From positions 3,968,001-4,032,000 of the forward strand of contig OX467082.1 of the NCBI GenBank assembly GCA_950106755.1: a DNA stretch of 64,000 bases, given 5' to 3'. Positions 37,661-50,104 of this stretch are shown here, piece by piece (within the stretch, counting starts at the first letter, position 1; every line of letters begins with the position of its first letter). This DNA comes from Climacium dendroides. Its lineage: Eukaryota > Streptophyta > Bryopsida > Hypnales > Climaciaceae. The notes under the pieces are model-generated. The model was not told where the DNA came from. It saw nothing but the letters and a program-made list of their open reading frames with translations, and made no database searches. A program made the position numbers and the translations under genes.

Positions 37661-38000
37661 ACGGTGGGCACCCCAAAACCGACACTTTTTGCTACTGCGA
37701 CTAGTTACTCTTATTAGAGTGGTCTAATCAACTGCGACTAGTTACTCTTATTAGAGTGGTCTAATCATCGTTGGTTTTCTTGTTGGAGTGAAAGGAGGTT
37801 CCAACGCAACAAAAAACGTGGCATTTGGATACCGTATGCAAAAGTTATGAAGGGTCAAAGTTTTATTGGTAGAGGTTCTGAAATCGTTTTTTTCCATATA
37901 GGTACAGACTGATTTTGGGAGATGTAACTAGAGTGATGGTGGTGATTTTTGGGTCAATGGCGCATTTGGGTTGCCCACCTCACACATGAATTCCATGAGC
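37660..38000 (+). repeat. Dispersed repeat R4, copy 1
   Basis: This repeat shares 'ccccaaaaccgacactttttgct', 'gaggttccaac' and 'catttggataccgtatgcaaaagttatgaaggg' with 45118-45420 in direct orientation. It shares the same words with 44370-44530 in inverted orientation. It carries a private 37 bp tandem duplication (37694-37767). Confidence 0.75.
37694..37767 (+). repeat. Perfect 37 bp tandem duplication
   Basis: Positions 37694-37730 are repeated without change at 37731-37767 (actgcgactagttactctta...). The perfect identity indicates a recent event inside an otherwise diverged repeat. Confidence 0.97.
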
Positions 38001-38477
38001 ATCTGCATCCAAGAGTTTTGAGTTTCTAAAGTTTGGGCAATGAATGCAAGTTGCAAGCAAACTTCATTGGAGTGATTAAGTTATTTACATCCATGTACAT
38101 GATGAAACATGTGGATGAAATCCCATTAATTTATCCAAAAGTGTGTCATTCAAGAAAAAAACAATTTGTTCCAAGATATTGTAGCAATTTTGCAATTTTA
38201 TCACGTGAGAACAATAGAATATATCATCCAATATTTCTTATAGATTATATTTTTCCTTCATGGAAAGATTTGATTCATTCATTTAGATAAGTATTATAAG
38301 AATTATGAAGCTTCTTGTTTAACTGAATTCTAATAATTAAAAAAAATTGCACATGGTCTAGTTAGCTTTCCAAAACAATCTCACCATTGGAATTAGTGTG
38401 TTTCAATTTCATCTTAAAGTTATCAAAAATTTATTTTTTTCTTCTCTCTTATATCTATTTTGACTCAACCATGTTTC

Positions 38478-39227
38478 AACCTCTAAAGCACTAATGTACA
38501 TTTTTTGGCAACATAGCAATTTTGGATAGCTCACTATGAAAGGAATTTTTATTCTTTTTTGCTAAAATTTTCACACAACATTTTTCCAAGGAGTAGCTTC
38601 ATGGCTTGACAACTTTCATAGTTTTTGACTACATGGTTAAAAAGTTATTGCACAATATGTCATTTTTATGGCTCGGCAAGTAGCCCAAGCAACTCAAAAA
38701 AACTTCTTTAAAAATCACTTTTTAACAAAACAAAAATTTGAAATTGGTTCTCTAGATTTATATATAAGTGGGAAGCTTTGAATCATTCCATTTTAATTAA
38801 TGCAATGAAAGTTATGAAGAGTTTCAATTTGTAGGTAGGTATGGAGTCTTTAGGTAAAAAACATAACTACTTGCAAACTAAAACTCTTTATAAGTTTCAT
38901 CTCATTGATCAAAATAGAATGATTCAAAGTTTCCTACATATACATAAATATAAAGAACCAATTTAATTTTCTTATTTTTTAGAAAAGTGATTTTAAAAGA
39001 AGATTTTTGAGTTGTTTGGGCTCCCAAGCAAGCAATGAAAATGACATATCATGCAATAATTTTTTAACCATGTAATCAAAAGTCATGAAAATTGTTGGGC
39101 CTCGAAGCCATTCCTTGGATACATATTGTGTGAATATTTCAGCAAAAGTAAATAAAAATCCCATTTGTAGTAAGCTACCCAAAATCACTATATTGCCTCA
39201 AAATGTAGTTTTTACCTTTAGGGGTTA
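38478..39227. mobile_element. Fold-back element FB2, second complete copy
   Basis: This ~750 bp palindromic element is homologous to 28492-29215, with its centre near 38850. Left-arm words such as 'tgactacatggttaaaaagttattgca' are mirrored on the right. It ends acctttaggggttaa. The left terminus (caacctctaaagca) is more decayed than the right. Confidence 0.8.
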
Positions 39228-42200
39228 AAACATGAAAATTAAAGGGGCAAAACAATGAAAATTAAAGGGGCAAAATAATTTTTACAAATTATCAACTCAA
39301 TTCTTCAACATAATTTTTTTAATTCACAATCTCTAGTCTAAAAATTTTAAGTTGAAAGAATTCAAAGCCTTAGAATTTAGTCAAGTTAGGAACAAACAAA
39401 CTTGTTTCTTCACTGTAAACACTTGAATCCTGTAATCAATAAGGTTGAAGTATATGAAATTTCTTTTAAACATTTCTACATTAGTTTAGTGCAAGATCCT
39501 AAGATTGGATATGCTAAAAAACAAAAATTTCCAATGCAAACAACAAAAAAATTAAATACTTTTAGGATCTTGCAATTTAGAGTGTTTTTTGACATGAAAA
39601 TGAACTTGGAAAAATCAAGGGTTAATTGTTTTTATCACTTTTTGGAAAAAAAATTGTTCAAAAATTTAAAAAAACAATGTAGACTTGCATCATTGTACTT
39701 GAAGGGTTTGATAGAATCATGGCCAAAAGAATGAAAAGTATTGCAAGCCTTTCCAAATAAATTCCAAGGCCTCAATCCTATTCTACCAAGCAAAGGATCT
39801 ATAACTCTATGTTCAGACAATGTTATTAGCTACATTTTACAATAGATTGAACAAAGTGAGTGCATTGCACCAAAATTATTGTCTTGCATTTGTGGAATGA
39901 GTGGAAAGTTTTATTTTTTGTATAAATTCTATAGTCAATCATGATAAGAATATATGGTAGCAATTGGATTTATACTTATTTTTAACAAAATTAAAAATTT
40001 ATGAATTTTTTAATTGAGTTATCTAAATAGTCCATAAAAGTAACCTCCAAATAGTCTATAAAGTCCTAAACCCCCTTTCCCTCCCCAAAACAACATAAAA
40101 TCCATTCACAATTAATAGTCATTTCTTACCTAAAATGCTTGGAGTATTTTTTAAAATAGACACTGTTTATTGCATAAAAGACACTCTTATGATAACTTTG
40201 CATCCAAAAGATAGAAGTTCCTATAGTGGTGACTAATGCATTCTATTATCTCCTAAAGGACCAAGACACATTCAAGATACAAATTATAAAGAACAATCAT
40301 TTTTTAGGGCAATGAGTCAAAAATGAAAAAAAAAATTCAAAATTCAACCATATAAAATTATACTAGACTACTGTGGGAATGTTTAGAAAAAAATTCATAG
40401 AGTTTGCCCGCTTGGATTGAAAGATTATAACGTTTGAGGTTAGAAGGAAAAGTTTTTTCTGACCTTATTAAACAAGGCTAGAAGGCTTTAACTACTCCTA
40501 GAGTAAAATTTTTGTACTACACGTGGTTATTTTTTAAACACTTGCATCTTGTATCACATAAATTACATACCAATAAAATTTCAAAATTACAGCAAGAGTT
40601 TTGTGCATATTGCCCACAGTTGCCCAAATTGCCTCAAAAATTTAGGGTAGTACAATTTTGTATATGTGCACCTAACTTGATAAAAAAATTACATTTCCAC
40701 TTGAGGGGGATATATTTACACTTTGTGACAAAATTTAAAGAACATCTTTTAAGAAATGACTTTGTATGCACCTAAGATAACCTATGTACATTCAATGGTC
40801 ACTCGATCTTTTAGGGATTATTGTCATTCAATACTTTAATTGTGGCTACTATTCATCCCACTACTTGTCCCATGTAGCCAAAATCTAAATTAGCACTAAA
40901 AGTCCTAGGAGTCCCTCAAAGGACTTTTCAAGATTTAGGTAAGTACTTATGATCTGCATTTTGGCATAATTTTTTGAAATTTTTTTATAGAAATTGGATA
41001 TCTCAAGAACTTCATGGATGTATAAATTATTTTCAAATTCAATTTGTAGTTGAAAAATTACAACCATTTTGGAAAAATGGTAGAGAAAAACTATACTAGC
41101 ATGTTGAATCTCATTGACTTTCACCAATGCTATTAAAATGGGCAAGGACCACTATAGAGCTAGTGTACATTTTGTGCAAGCTTCCATATGGAGTCGTGAG
41201 TCAATAGAGCCTAGCAATCATTAGTAAAATGGGCATCTAAAAAAGTAATAGGGCCATGTGGTTACTATACTTAAATAGCAAGTTTAACTTAAATTAACTC
41301 AAAAAAATTACCAATTTTTTTTGCTAATTTCATGAATAGACTTCCAAATTTAGAAGTGACAAAATTTAAAGATATTTTGCTAAAAATCCATTGAGTCAAA
41401 TACCAATCTATCATTTGATCATCTCCTCTTAAGAAAATTTTGATGGCAAAATGAAGGAATAACTTATTGACATTTTATAAGATTGATGGGTAGAGAGGTC
41501 ATTTTTATAATCAAATCCATTGTCCATCATGAATCCTTAATGAGTATGGAATAATTTGAAGATGAGAACTTGATCGCTCATCATCATTGTCACTATGCAG
41601 GAATTGTGTTATTACAAAAATCTACACCTTGCAGATGACAATGAATTTACATGGTAGTAGTGCAATTATAGCAAAAATATATTATTAACATATATATTAT
41701 ATATCATTTTTTAGACATTTGACGTGGCACTACTAGTTCCACATTAGATTGGCAATTTTAAAAATAAATTTTATTTTCCATGTATTTGTATCACAGATGA
41801 AAGTCAAACGGCCTTTCGAAGGGTTCAATTTTTTCCTAATGTCAATGTAGAATTTCAAACCTCATTTTGACATAGTAGAATAATTTTTTATAAAAAATTT
41901 GAACCAACAAAAAAGTTGGTAAATCTAGCTAAATTTCATCTCTAGAAATTTGTTTGTGATTTAAATCCTCCAAAAAAAGTTATAGACAAAATTGAGAGAA
42001 TTTTCTTAAATGTCCTTTCTGATCCCTATTTGAATTTTGGTTATAACCTTTGATTGGAGGCTCAAAATTGATTTTAGGAGATGAAAGTTAGCCAAATTGA
42101 TTTTTCACATTGACTAAGTTCAAAGTTTAAAAAAAATTCTATTGTGCCTACATGAGGTTTTAGATTCTACTTTGAACATAGTTTATGCTTTTGAATTGAG

Positions 42201-44365
42201 CTCTTATTAATCCTAATTTACATATCGTAGATGAGCTGTTTTACTTCCTGCTACCCCACTTGTATAAATAGATTTTTTCTCATTTATCTAAACACGTTAA
42301 GTGGCTTTTGGAACTATGTGAGAGATTTATGCATAAAGTAAGTAGTTGTAATAGAATAGATAATCTAGGTGAGGTGATCAATAACATGCTTAATTAGATG
42401 AACCCAAAAATGCAAGTGTCTCATATAGTATGGAAGCATATTTCACTAGCAATAGAGCAATATGTGAACTAATTGGGAACTTCTAAGGTCCCTTTGTACA
42501 AGGGTTGCCCACTTTGTTTGCATATTAGGTCACAACAAGCATTATATGCTTTGTAGAAATTAGAGATTTTGAAGTTTTGTAAATTTTTTTCAATTTTAAG
42601 TATTAATATGTATTTGAATCACTATTTGGATTTTTGTTTCTAATAATATATAATGGAAAAATTGATTAAAAAAATGGCCCAGTGTATTGCCAATTCTTAG
42701 AACGTTATGGCTTTGCATGATTTTACTAGATGTGTTTAGTATCTTGGATTGCCTTGAAAATTGGTATGCATATGCTTAATATGATTACCTAAAAGAAAAA
42801 AAATCTAACCTCAAAAATTTTGTAGTGCAAAACATTTCAGCAAACAATTGTCAAAGCCACTTGAAATTCTTAGGCATGATTAAAAAAACTAACTTTCACT
42901 TTGAATGCAAATATCTTTCAACATATATAGTCAAACCTCACAAAAAAATTTCACATGATCTCATGCAAGTTAAGTATAGAATCATATAGTTACATTTTCA
43001 AAAAATCCATCTTGTAAACTTTTTTGATCAACACAATAGAAATGGTAGTTTTGAGTGTTTTTTGAGCTAGAAAATGCCTTGGGACTATAGGGGTTAGTCA
43101 AGAATGTTTGCTTGAGGTTGAATACATGAGTGTAATGGCCCATTCTTGATGCACCAAAATATTTGGAATAGGCCTTCCTACATTCTTTATGATTTTTCAA
43201 TTAATTGACATTACATATGTATTGAGTGAACAACTTTAAGTTGGAGGACTTTTCAAATGTAAATGTAAAATATAAAGGTATCATTTTAGTGCACATTTGT
43301 ATAAGTTTTCTAACATTATAATCTAACTTTAGGGAATAGATAATGTTTTGAAATGGAAAGCTTGAAAGATTATAATAATGAAATTTGAATATAATACTAT
43401 AAAATCAATTTCAAACGAATCTTTTCAAACTTTTGACACAAGTTGTGGAAATTTACCTTTATATAAATATATATGTTGTTTTCATCAAGTACCCAAATTA
43501 AAGTTGTGTCTCTTGAAGTATTTTGGAAGGGTAGGCAACATTGGACAATTTATAGTGCATAATCTTTTACTTTTGAAATTGGCAAATTTATGATCCAATA
43601 AGCAATGGCTAAAAAGAAATTATGCTCAATACAAAAATATCACAACAAAAGAGTCGATTAGAGTGTGCCAATCTTTTCTCGCAAGACCCCCAAAACGTTT
43701 TGTTTTCAAACTTCAAATGTTATGATCTTGCAATCTATATTGTTAAAGATTTTGATTTTTTCCACACATATTTGTAGTAGTTCAATATAATTTTGTCATA
43801 GGGGTCCAAACGAAACTATTTTTTCTTATTTTTGTTCAATGTACTAAAAAATGTTAGATTTTGACTATTTCAACCCAAAATGTACCATGAGCTTGTATAA
43901 ATAAAAACACACAAAGTTAGACTATTTAGTTGATTAAAAAGCTCAATAGGAGATATAATTCATGACCTCTTTTTAACTAGCTCACAAGATATTGCCACAA
44001 TTCCAAAATAATTTTCTACTATTGGTGCTAAAAAGGATTTTTTTTTTCTCATTTCTACAATAGATATGGATGGAATTGTCAATTTGAATGAAAAAATGCA
44101 TTAACATAATTATGTAGTGATCATTAAGGTCACATAGGGTCACATACAGTTGAATTTAACAAAATTCTTGTCTAAATATTACCATGTGGTGATTTCATTT
44201 TGGCCCCTCTTCCAAAATGAAAAAAAAAGGGTTGATTAAGGTGCCCCTCCCCCCCCAAATGCACTACTAATCCTAAATTGCCATCTCCGCTCTATGTACA
44301 TCTCTAAATTCAATTATGTACCTATATGGAAGAAACTATTTTAGAACCGAACATTATTCCTTCCT
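39228..44365. other. AT-rich intergenic DNA with old repeats
   Basis: No gene was recognised. A short tandem pair 'atgaaaattaaaggggcaaaa' occurs at about 39230-39275. The longest frames (for example 39402-39734, 110 codons) are Lys/Phe/Asn-rich and match the AT bias. Confidence 0.5.
41450..42310 (+). repeat. Copy of the interior of the 22.05-23.31 kb element
   Basis: This segment matches about 22370-22990 in direct orientation. Shared words are 'ttgtccat(c/g)(a/g)tgaatc', 'agttatagacaaaatt', 'ttttaggagatga'/'ttttggagatga', 'tttacatatc' and 'ccacttgtataaata'. The 37 bp terminal inverted repeats are not found at its edges, so it is a relic or a related element. Confidence 0.7.
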
Positions 44366-44369
44366 AACT

Positions 44370-44530
44370 TTTGCATACGGTATCCAAATGTCACGTTCTT
44401 TGATACGTTGGAACCTCCTTTCAAGTGCCAACAAGCGAGTATAAAAATTTGACCATTTTAATAATACGAACTGAGTTAGGCACAGAAGCTAAAAAAAAGT
44501 GTCCGTTTGGGGGTACCACCCACTTTTATT
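44370..44530 (-). repeat. Dispersed repeat R4, inverted partial copy
   Basis: This is the reverse complement of part of 37660-37870. Diagnostic words are 'ttttgcatacggtatccaaatg', 'gttggaacctcctttca' and 'aaagtgtccgtttgggggtaccacccac'. Confidence 0.75.
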
Positions 44531-45117
44531 AGTTGCTTAGCCAAAGTGATTATTGGGTGATGAATGTTTGCAGTGACAGCAGTGAGTGAGTGGCAGAAAT
44601 CCTCTTGCCTTGTTTTTCCAGACTTGAGACAGTGGAATGACTTTTAATTAATTGCAGGGAGACTGGATCAGTTACTGGATAATTAGGGTCAACTAATTGA
44701 TTTATGACCCTCTTGCTAATCATGAGTGCAGATATATATCCTGTTTTTTTTAATTTTTATGGAGAGATCATTAATTCACTTCACTTGTGAAAGATTCCTC
44801 CAATGAACTCCAGAGGTAATTCAAACGCAGGACGTTCAATCATGCCATCGAAGGTGGGCCCAGCAGGGTAAAATTTGGGTTTCAGGGGTAAAAGTAAAAA
44901 AAAAGGCCCCCTATTTTGAACCATGTCTAGGGTATGTTGTAGATCTCACTCAGCTAATTTTGGGTCTCTGATTACAAATATGAATTCAGAATTTGCAAAA
45001 AAATTCGTATGTGGCAAACAAAAAACTTCTCCATTTTCCGTGGGTTAAATTCACCTCACCAGGCCCGCCTTTGATGGCATGATTTAATGTCTTGCAATTC
45101 AAATCCTCAAGGTTAAT

Positions 45118-45420
45118 GAACTTGAAGGTGGGTATCCAAAAAATTGCCACTTTTTGCTAATGGGCCTAGTTATTATTATAAGACAATTAGAATTGGTGGA
45201 ATTTTTTGTATTTTCTTGTTGGCAAGTGAAAAGAGGTTCCAACACATCGAAGAATGTGGCATTTGGATACTATATGCAAAAATTATGAAGGGACAGAGTG
45301 GTCATAAAGGAAGTTTTTTTGAGAGAGATTTAAGAACTATCTTGGATGATTACGATGTTTTGGAGATAAAACAAGACCCAAATACACTAGTATGTTTACC
45401 ACCTACGGCATGAACTCGTG
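45118..45420 (+). repeat. Dispersed repeat R4, copy 3
   Basis: This is a direct diverged copy of 37660-38000. An 89-codon frame spans it (45144-45413), but the equivalent frame is not kept in the other copies, so coding is not supported. Confidence 0.7.
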
Positions 45421-46087
45421 GGAATATTTTTTGCAAGATATACATTTTATTGTGCTTTATCAAAATTATTGTAGCCTTCAATATATGATATATTTAGTAT
45501 AGTTTTAAGCAACATGTAAGAGCATTTAAATATGGTACACCTTGTAGGTTTGAGGAAAGGATGGCGATCATCCTAGCATTTTTTCAAAAAGAAAAAAAAG
45601 GTTGATGGCAACAAAAGATCACCCAAATTTGTGACAAGTTTTTAAGAGTAGCTATTTTAAGTAGAACAATCAAGTCTTTGAAGTCAACTTTCTTGAGAAT
45701 GAAATAGTTCTATGAAGCCTAGTCAGAGTTGGAGAATTTCATGTTCAAGGAGGGTTGTTCAAGAAGAACTAGTGACATGCGAGGTAGTATACACCCTTCA
45801 TTGTCCTCTTATTACTAGGAATATTTAAAGGGACACAAAAGTAGAAGGCCCAAATCTATCAATATGGGTATCTTATACTTTCAACATTAGGTGCCTTCCA
45901 ACCAACAAAGAATATTTGGAGGGACATAAAGTCCAAGGCCCATATTTGCTGGTGTGGATATTTCATTCTCTCAACTTTAAAAATTCACAAAATATTATCC
46001 AAGTGTTAAAAAAAAATTATGACACAATTGGGATTGAATTTCTTTTTAAGTCACTTATAATCTTATTAAGGTAGAAGGTTTAAAATT

Positions 46088-46382
46088 GCCCACCTCCTCA
46101 AATGTATACTATTTGTACATGTTACTTTTTTGTAGCCTTCAGCAATGTACAAACAATATACGATTTAGGAGATAGGCAATTTTAAAGCCTTGCAATGGCA
46201 TTTCAAATTGAAAAATTCATAACTAATTCTTCAAAGCTCCAAAACATATTAAACAACTTGAGTTAGATGCCAATTCCACTTGTCTTTCTAAGAAAATTTA
46301 CTCAAAAATATTTCATGAAGCTTCACCTCCCCAAAATTCAGTTTCAGCTCTTAGGTAGGCAATTTATGGGCCGCCTACCTTA
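46088..46382 (-). mobile_element. Solo arm of fold-back element FB1
   Basis: This segment matches the right arm of FB1 (20030-20315) along its full length, from 'cctcctcaaatgtatac' to 'aatttatgggccgcctacct'. It includes 'caaaattcagtttcagctcttagg'. No matching left arm lies nearby, so it is a deletion product or a single-arm insertion. Confidence 0.8.
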
Positions 46383-46429
46383 GCAAAAATTATTAGAGTT
46401 TTGACCACAGGAGGTGGAAAAGAGGCTGG

Positions 46430-48023
46430 TGGCATCTTGCCGTGGGAACTGGGAACACCGTAACATCTCAGTTGGCATGTGGAAGCGAATGTCGTCCGGG
46501 CATGTTTTTGGAGCTCCTTTTGCCATTATTGCGAAATAAGTTTGGCTATGGCGTCGGGCAGTCCCTTCGCTTCGTTGTTACTACTCCGGTAGCAAGCTCC
46601 GTTTTCTATCTCCTGAAACTTCTTTTTGTTCACTCACTGCCTGCCATTCCTGCGGCCGCTTTCCCTTTCCCTCACTGCCTTCCCTTCCGCATCGCTTCCA
46701 TATCCCGCTTGTCCTCTTGTTGATTCAATTATTCATCGGGGACGTGTTTCTTTGGAGACTGGTGCTTGTGGAAGTTGCGGCTTCATCAACAATTTTCACT
46801 GATTAGGTAGGTAGGGGTTTTAAAGTCCTTTTTCTCGGTCTTGATTGTGAAGATGAGGTTAAAGTTTGTGCGGCGCGGCGTGTGTGTTTTAGATCTAGTT
46901 TGTTGTGTGCTGTGGTCGATATGATAGAGGTTTGGAGTGGAGTACATCTTGACCGAAGTGGCGGTGTACTGCTGCGTATTGAAGCATTGTCTGGCGTTCG
47001 AGGCACGTCTGGACCTAGCGGTCGAGGATCTATTGGATGATCTCAAGAGCAGTGAGGACGGGTTGGAATTCTGACCATAGGCTTGTGTGTGAATTGATAA
47101 GGTTTTTGTAATTTGCAATAGCAACACTTTATTAATAGAAATGAGCATCACTCTTTGGAGCGGAGTAATTATTGAGGAAGGCTGCTGAGTGCGCGCGTGG
47201 CGGTCATGTCCTCAAAGCACCATTTTAAACTTGAGATTTGACGCAATTAGGAACAGTCTAAGATTATTACATAGTTTTGAAGCGCCTCCTAAGATTCTGT
47301 GTTCATATTTCCAATGGATCTATCTAGAGGGACTTTAAGAGAGCCATTCGAGGTTCAGGCGTCCTTGTGACCTATTCGGAATGTCACCGTTTTGGAATGT
47401 ATGTCTAAGTTGTGAATACTCTGCGCAATACTGTGCGCTGCCTTTACGTGAGATTTCTGAAGCTGAAGAAATCTCACACGCTTAAACTTTAGGGCTCTGA
47501 ATTATTTGTGTAGCATCCTTATTATATTTTTTGATTGCAATTTGCTCGGCTTATTACTTGAAAGAGCTCACGTTTTTTTGCCTCGGTTGTTCGAATTCAG
47601 GACAAAGCAACCTCTGTGCAGCGGCTTTTATTTAGACACGCGTCGAACACTTTTTCAGCTTCAATGAAGTCGTCTTCATAATTTTAACGGGTACCGTCTT
47701 TCCCGAGAACAAAGAGCCTGCTCCCCAGTGTCCGGTTGTCAGCATACTGGTGCTTAATGCGTAGAAACGTGGACAGAATGAGTGCAATTGAAAAGGACGA
47801 ACTTCCTCGGTGTAATTTACTGCATGAGGGGAGATAGCGCAAAATGTCAGGGAAGGAAATTTATCTGCCTTGATCAAGAAGTCCCACTACTTCGTTGCAA
47901 TGTGAAGCTATGGTTGCAAGAAAACGCATTTAAGACGATCTACTAGGGATACATTTTGTTCCAGGGTGGGTGCTGAATCTTCAGACGGAACAGAAAAGGA
48001 TCGATTGAAGTGTTCAAGGAGAT
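46430..48023 (+). promoter_or_regulatory. Probable promoter and 5' UTR region of the CASP-like gene
   Basis: The region is GC-richer than the desert to its left. A CT-rich leader-like tract (tttccctttccctcactgcc... at about 46660-46720) is followed by donor-like gtaggtagg at 46807. An acceptor-like tgttccag lies at 47958-47965, just upstream of the CASP-like ATG, so a 5' UTR intron of about 1.1 kb is plausible. The open frames here (46442-46723 plus, 46786-47151 minus, 47632-47877 minus) resemble no family. The assignment is inference from position and composition. Confidence 0.4.
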
Positions 48024-49409
48024 ATGGAGGCAGCAAGTCACCCTACAGTACATCCTGTGGGCATTGCCCCACCGGTACCAGTTGCGGGACCTCCAGCGGT
48101 TCGGATGAAGGATTTCACTGGATCACCTGGCACTCTCGGGGGTCTGGCATTGCGGTTTGCGCAATTCGGCTTCGCCCTCATTTCGCTCTGTATCATGGTC
48201 TCGATTACTGGATTCTCCTCAGTAACTGCTTTCTGGTGCGAATCTTCATAATTTTGCTCTCTTGACGGATGTTGTTTTCAGTCACTTTGGATTGTTAAAA
48301 TTTTTATGTTACATTTATGTTTTTCATTTTTGGTACACCTTGATATCTTTAATCTGATTGCCAGTAAACCCTAACTAATAATTGAGACAGAGTTTGAATG
48401 TGTGACAAAGTGTCCTTGTGTCAATGATAGTGGGGCAAGTGTGCAGGACTATCCAGAATTCAATTTAGAGAAGGTCATGTTAATGAGGTTCCGAGTGCAG
48501 AGAATGCTGTAAAGTACACTTGAACGGATTGTAATGTTACGACAAGAAGCTCAGCAAGACAAATATAACTCTCTGGCAGAAAGAGTATATTGGAATTGTC
48601 TTTAACGTATATGTAGTTTACGTTTTACCTGCAGTTCTTCCTCAGTATGATGCTAAAGCTGACGGAGTTTTAGTTGTTTGTGATTTGTTAAGAACGGCAT
48701 TTGTGTTGTCTCTCTTAACTTCTAGGTTCTTGCTCTTCTCTCTGGGATGTCGTGGAGTTCATCAGTCCTGAACTTGCATTCTCTTGTGCAGTTTTCTTGT
48801 GGCAGCTATGGTTTTTCAATGTATCTGGAGTTTGTGTTTGGGGTTTTTGGACTCCTACGCATTGCTGACAAAGCGAAGTCTTCGGAATCCTCTGATAGTG
48901 AGCCTCTTTGTTGTGGGTGACTGGGTAAGAATCTCTTCTTTAAGCACACTTGGTTTGCAAGTCTCAAATGCCTAGGTATATAGTATGGTTTTGTTCTTTC
49001 TGTAAGGTTGCTGTCAATGGTGAAGATAATAATCTGTTCCTTTTGTCTCTCGCACCTATGTATCATATATTTGGGTACCTTTTATTCAGAGGTACTTGCA
49101 CGGTAGATTTTCTAGTACAAATCATAGTGCTTCGTTGGGTAGACGGGTAGTCCTTGAATAACCACCTCCTGTGTGTGAGTTTTATCCCTGACATCCTTGC
49201 GACCGTGGAAGCAGGTCACCTCAACAATGACGTTTGCCGGAGCCTGCGCTGCCGCTGGAATCACTGTGCTGATTGATAACGATCTCAACCAGTGTGGACC
49301 CAACCACTGCAGCAGATTTGAGGCAGCTGTCGCTATGGCGTACATGAGCTGGGTTGCTACGACTATCTCTTTCTTTTTATCATTCTGGCTCTTGGCTACC
49401 TGCAGATAA
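48024..49409 (+). CDS. CASP-like membrane protein, group 5
   Basis: Three exons, 48024-48235, 48792-48924 and 49215-49409, join in frame to 180 codons (179 residues). The introns are GT-AG. The protein has the four-helix layout of the CASP/CASPL (MARVEL-related) family: helices near 41-64, 72-95, 105-133 and 150-176. It has the family's conserved Arg in helix 1 (R44) and Asp in helix 3 (D114 in VVGDW). The N-terminal SHPTVHPV, the GSPGT before helix 1 and the segment [10 protein letters not shown] are typical of the group 5 (CASPL5) proteins. The family sits in the plasma membrane. CASPs proper form diffusion barriers and scaffolds for cell-wall modification, whereas the role of group 5 members is poorly known. 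The ATG is the first in frame. The gene converges on IFT74, with about 0.7 kb between the two stop codons. Confidence 0.9.
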
Positions 49410-50104
49410 TACATCCGCATATGGTACGTCTCGTCTTGTATTTTATTCGCTCTAGCTGCAACCCTATGTGAATGGCAACAAGTCATTTACCTTGCGTAAC
49501 GGCCCTTAGTAGAGAACTTCCCAAGGGTACACAGGTTTCATAGTTAATGTTGTCTTCAACATGCATGTGCGCCAGGATGAGCGGATAGCAATACTCCAAT
49601 ACTGCAAGAGAACTATAAATCATACGTTCTCAGTCCATAGTTTCTCCTAGATGTCCTTAATATCCGGAAACGTTCCCTGGCACTCTTGGTGGCATGTGTT
49701 GCTGAGCAACTTGGAATCATCGGACTGTTCTTGCTCATTGCATCCAGGACCCAATATAATCCTTCGACGCGCGCTTCCGATCATTAAAGCGTTTCAATCG
49801 CTCATGACATTAGTGCCTTGCGAATTGGGGACTACATGTTAATATTGTACTACGATTGCGGCATGAATGGCTGTCATCGTACTTGCCAGGGATTGCTTTA
49901 GCATCATTGAGAAGGGGTATGAGTAGTCTTTTACTTATGAATTACATCCGATGATATCTCTTCATTGGTAAAAGAGCCAGAGAATATCTGGCTGGAATAT
50001 CAGCCTCTAATTCCCTAGAATAAAGGAATCTTTATGCAGTTATTTCCACTTTGTTGCATTGCTGCTAGTTGCTGGCAGCTGAAGTTGCTGATTCAGGACT
50101 GTTT

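Noticed and set aside
39402..39734. 110-codon plus-strand frame
   Set aside because: It is Lys/Phe/Asn-rich as expected from AT bias, with no homology and no splice-linked neighbours. It lies in the repeat desert.
45144..45413. 89-codon frame inside repeat R4
   Set aside because: The corresponding frame is not preserved in the other R4 copies.
46442..46723. 93-codon frame starting MGTGNTVTS as a gene
   Set aside because: It lies in the CT-rich leader-like region upstream of the CASP-like gene, the composition is Leu/Phe/Pro from CT-rich text, and no family fits.
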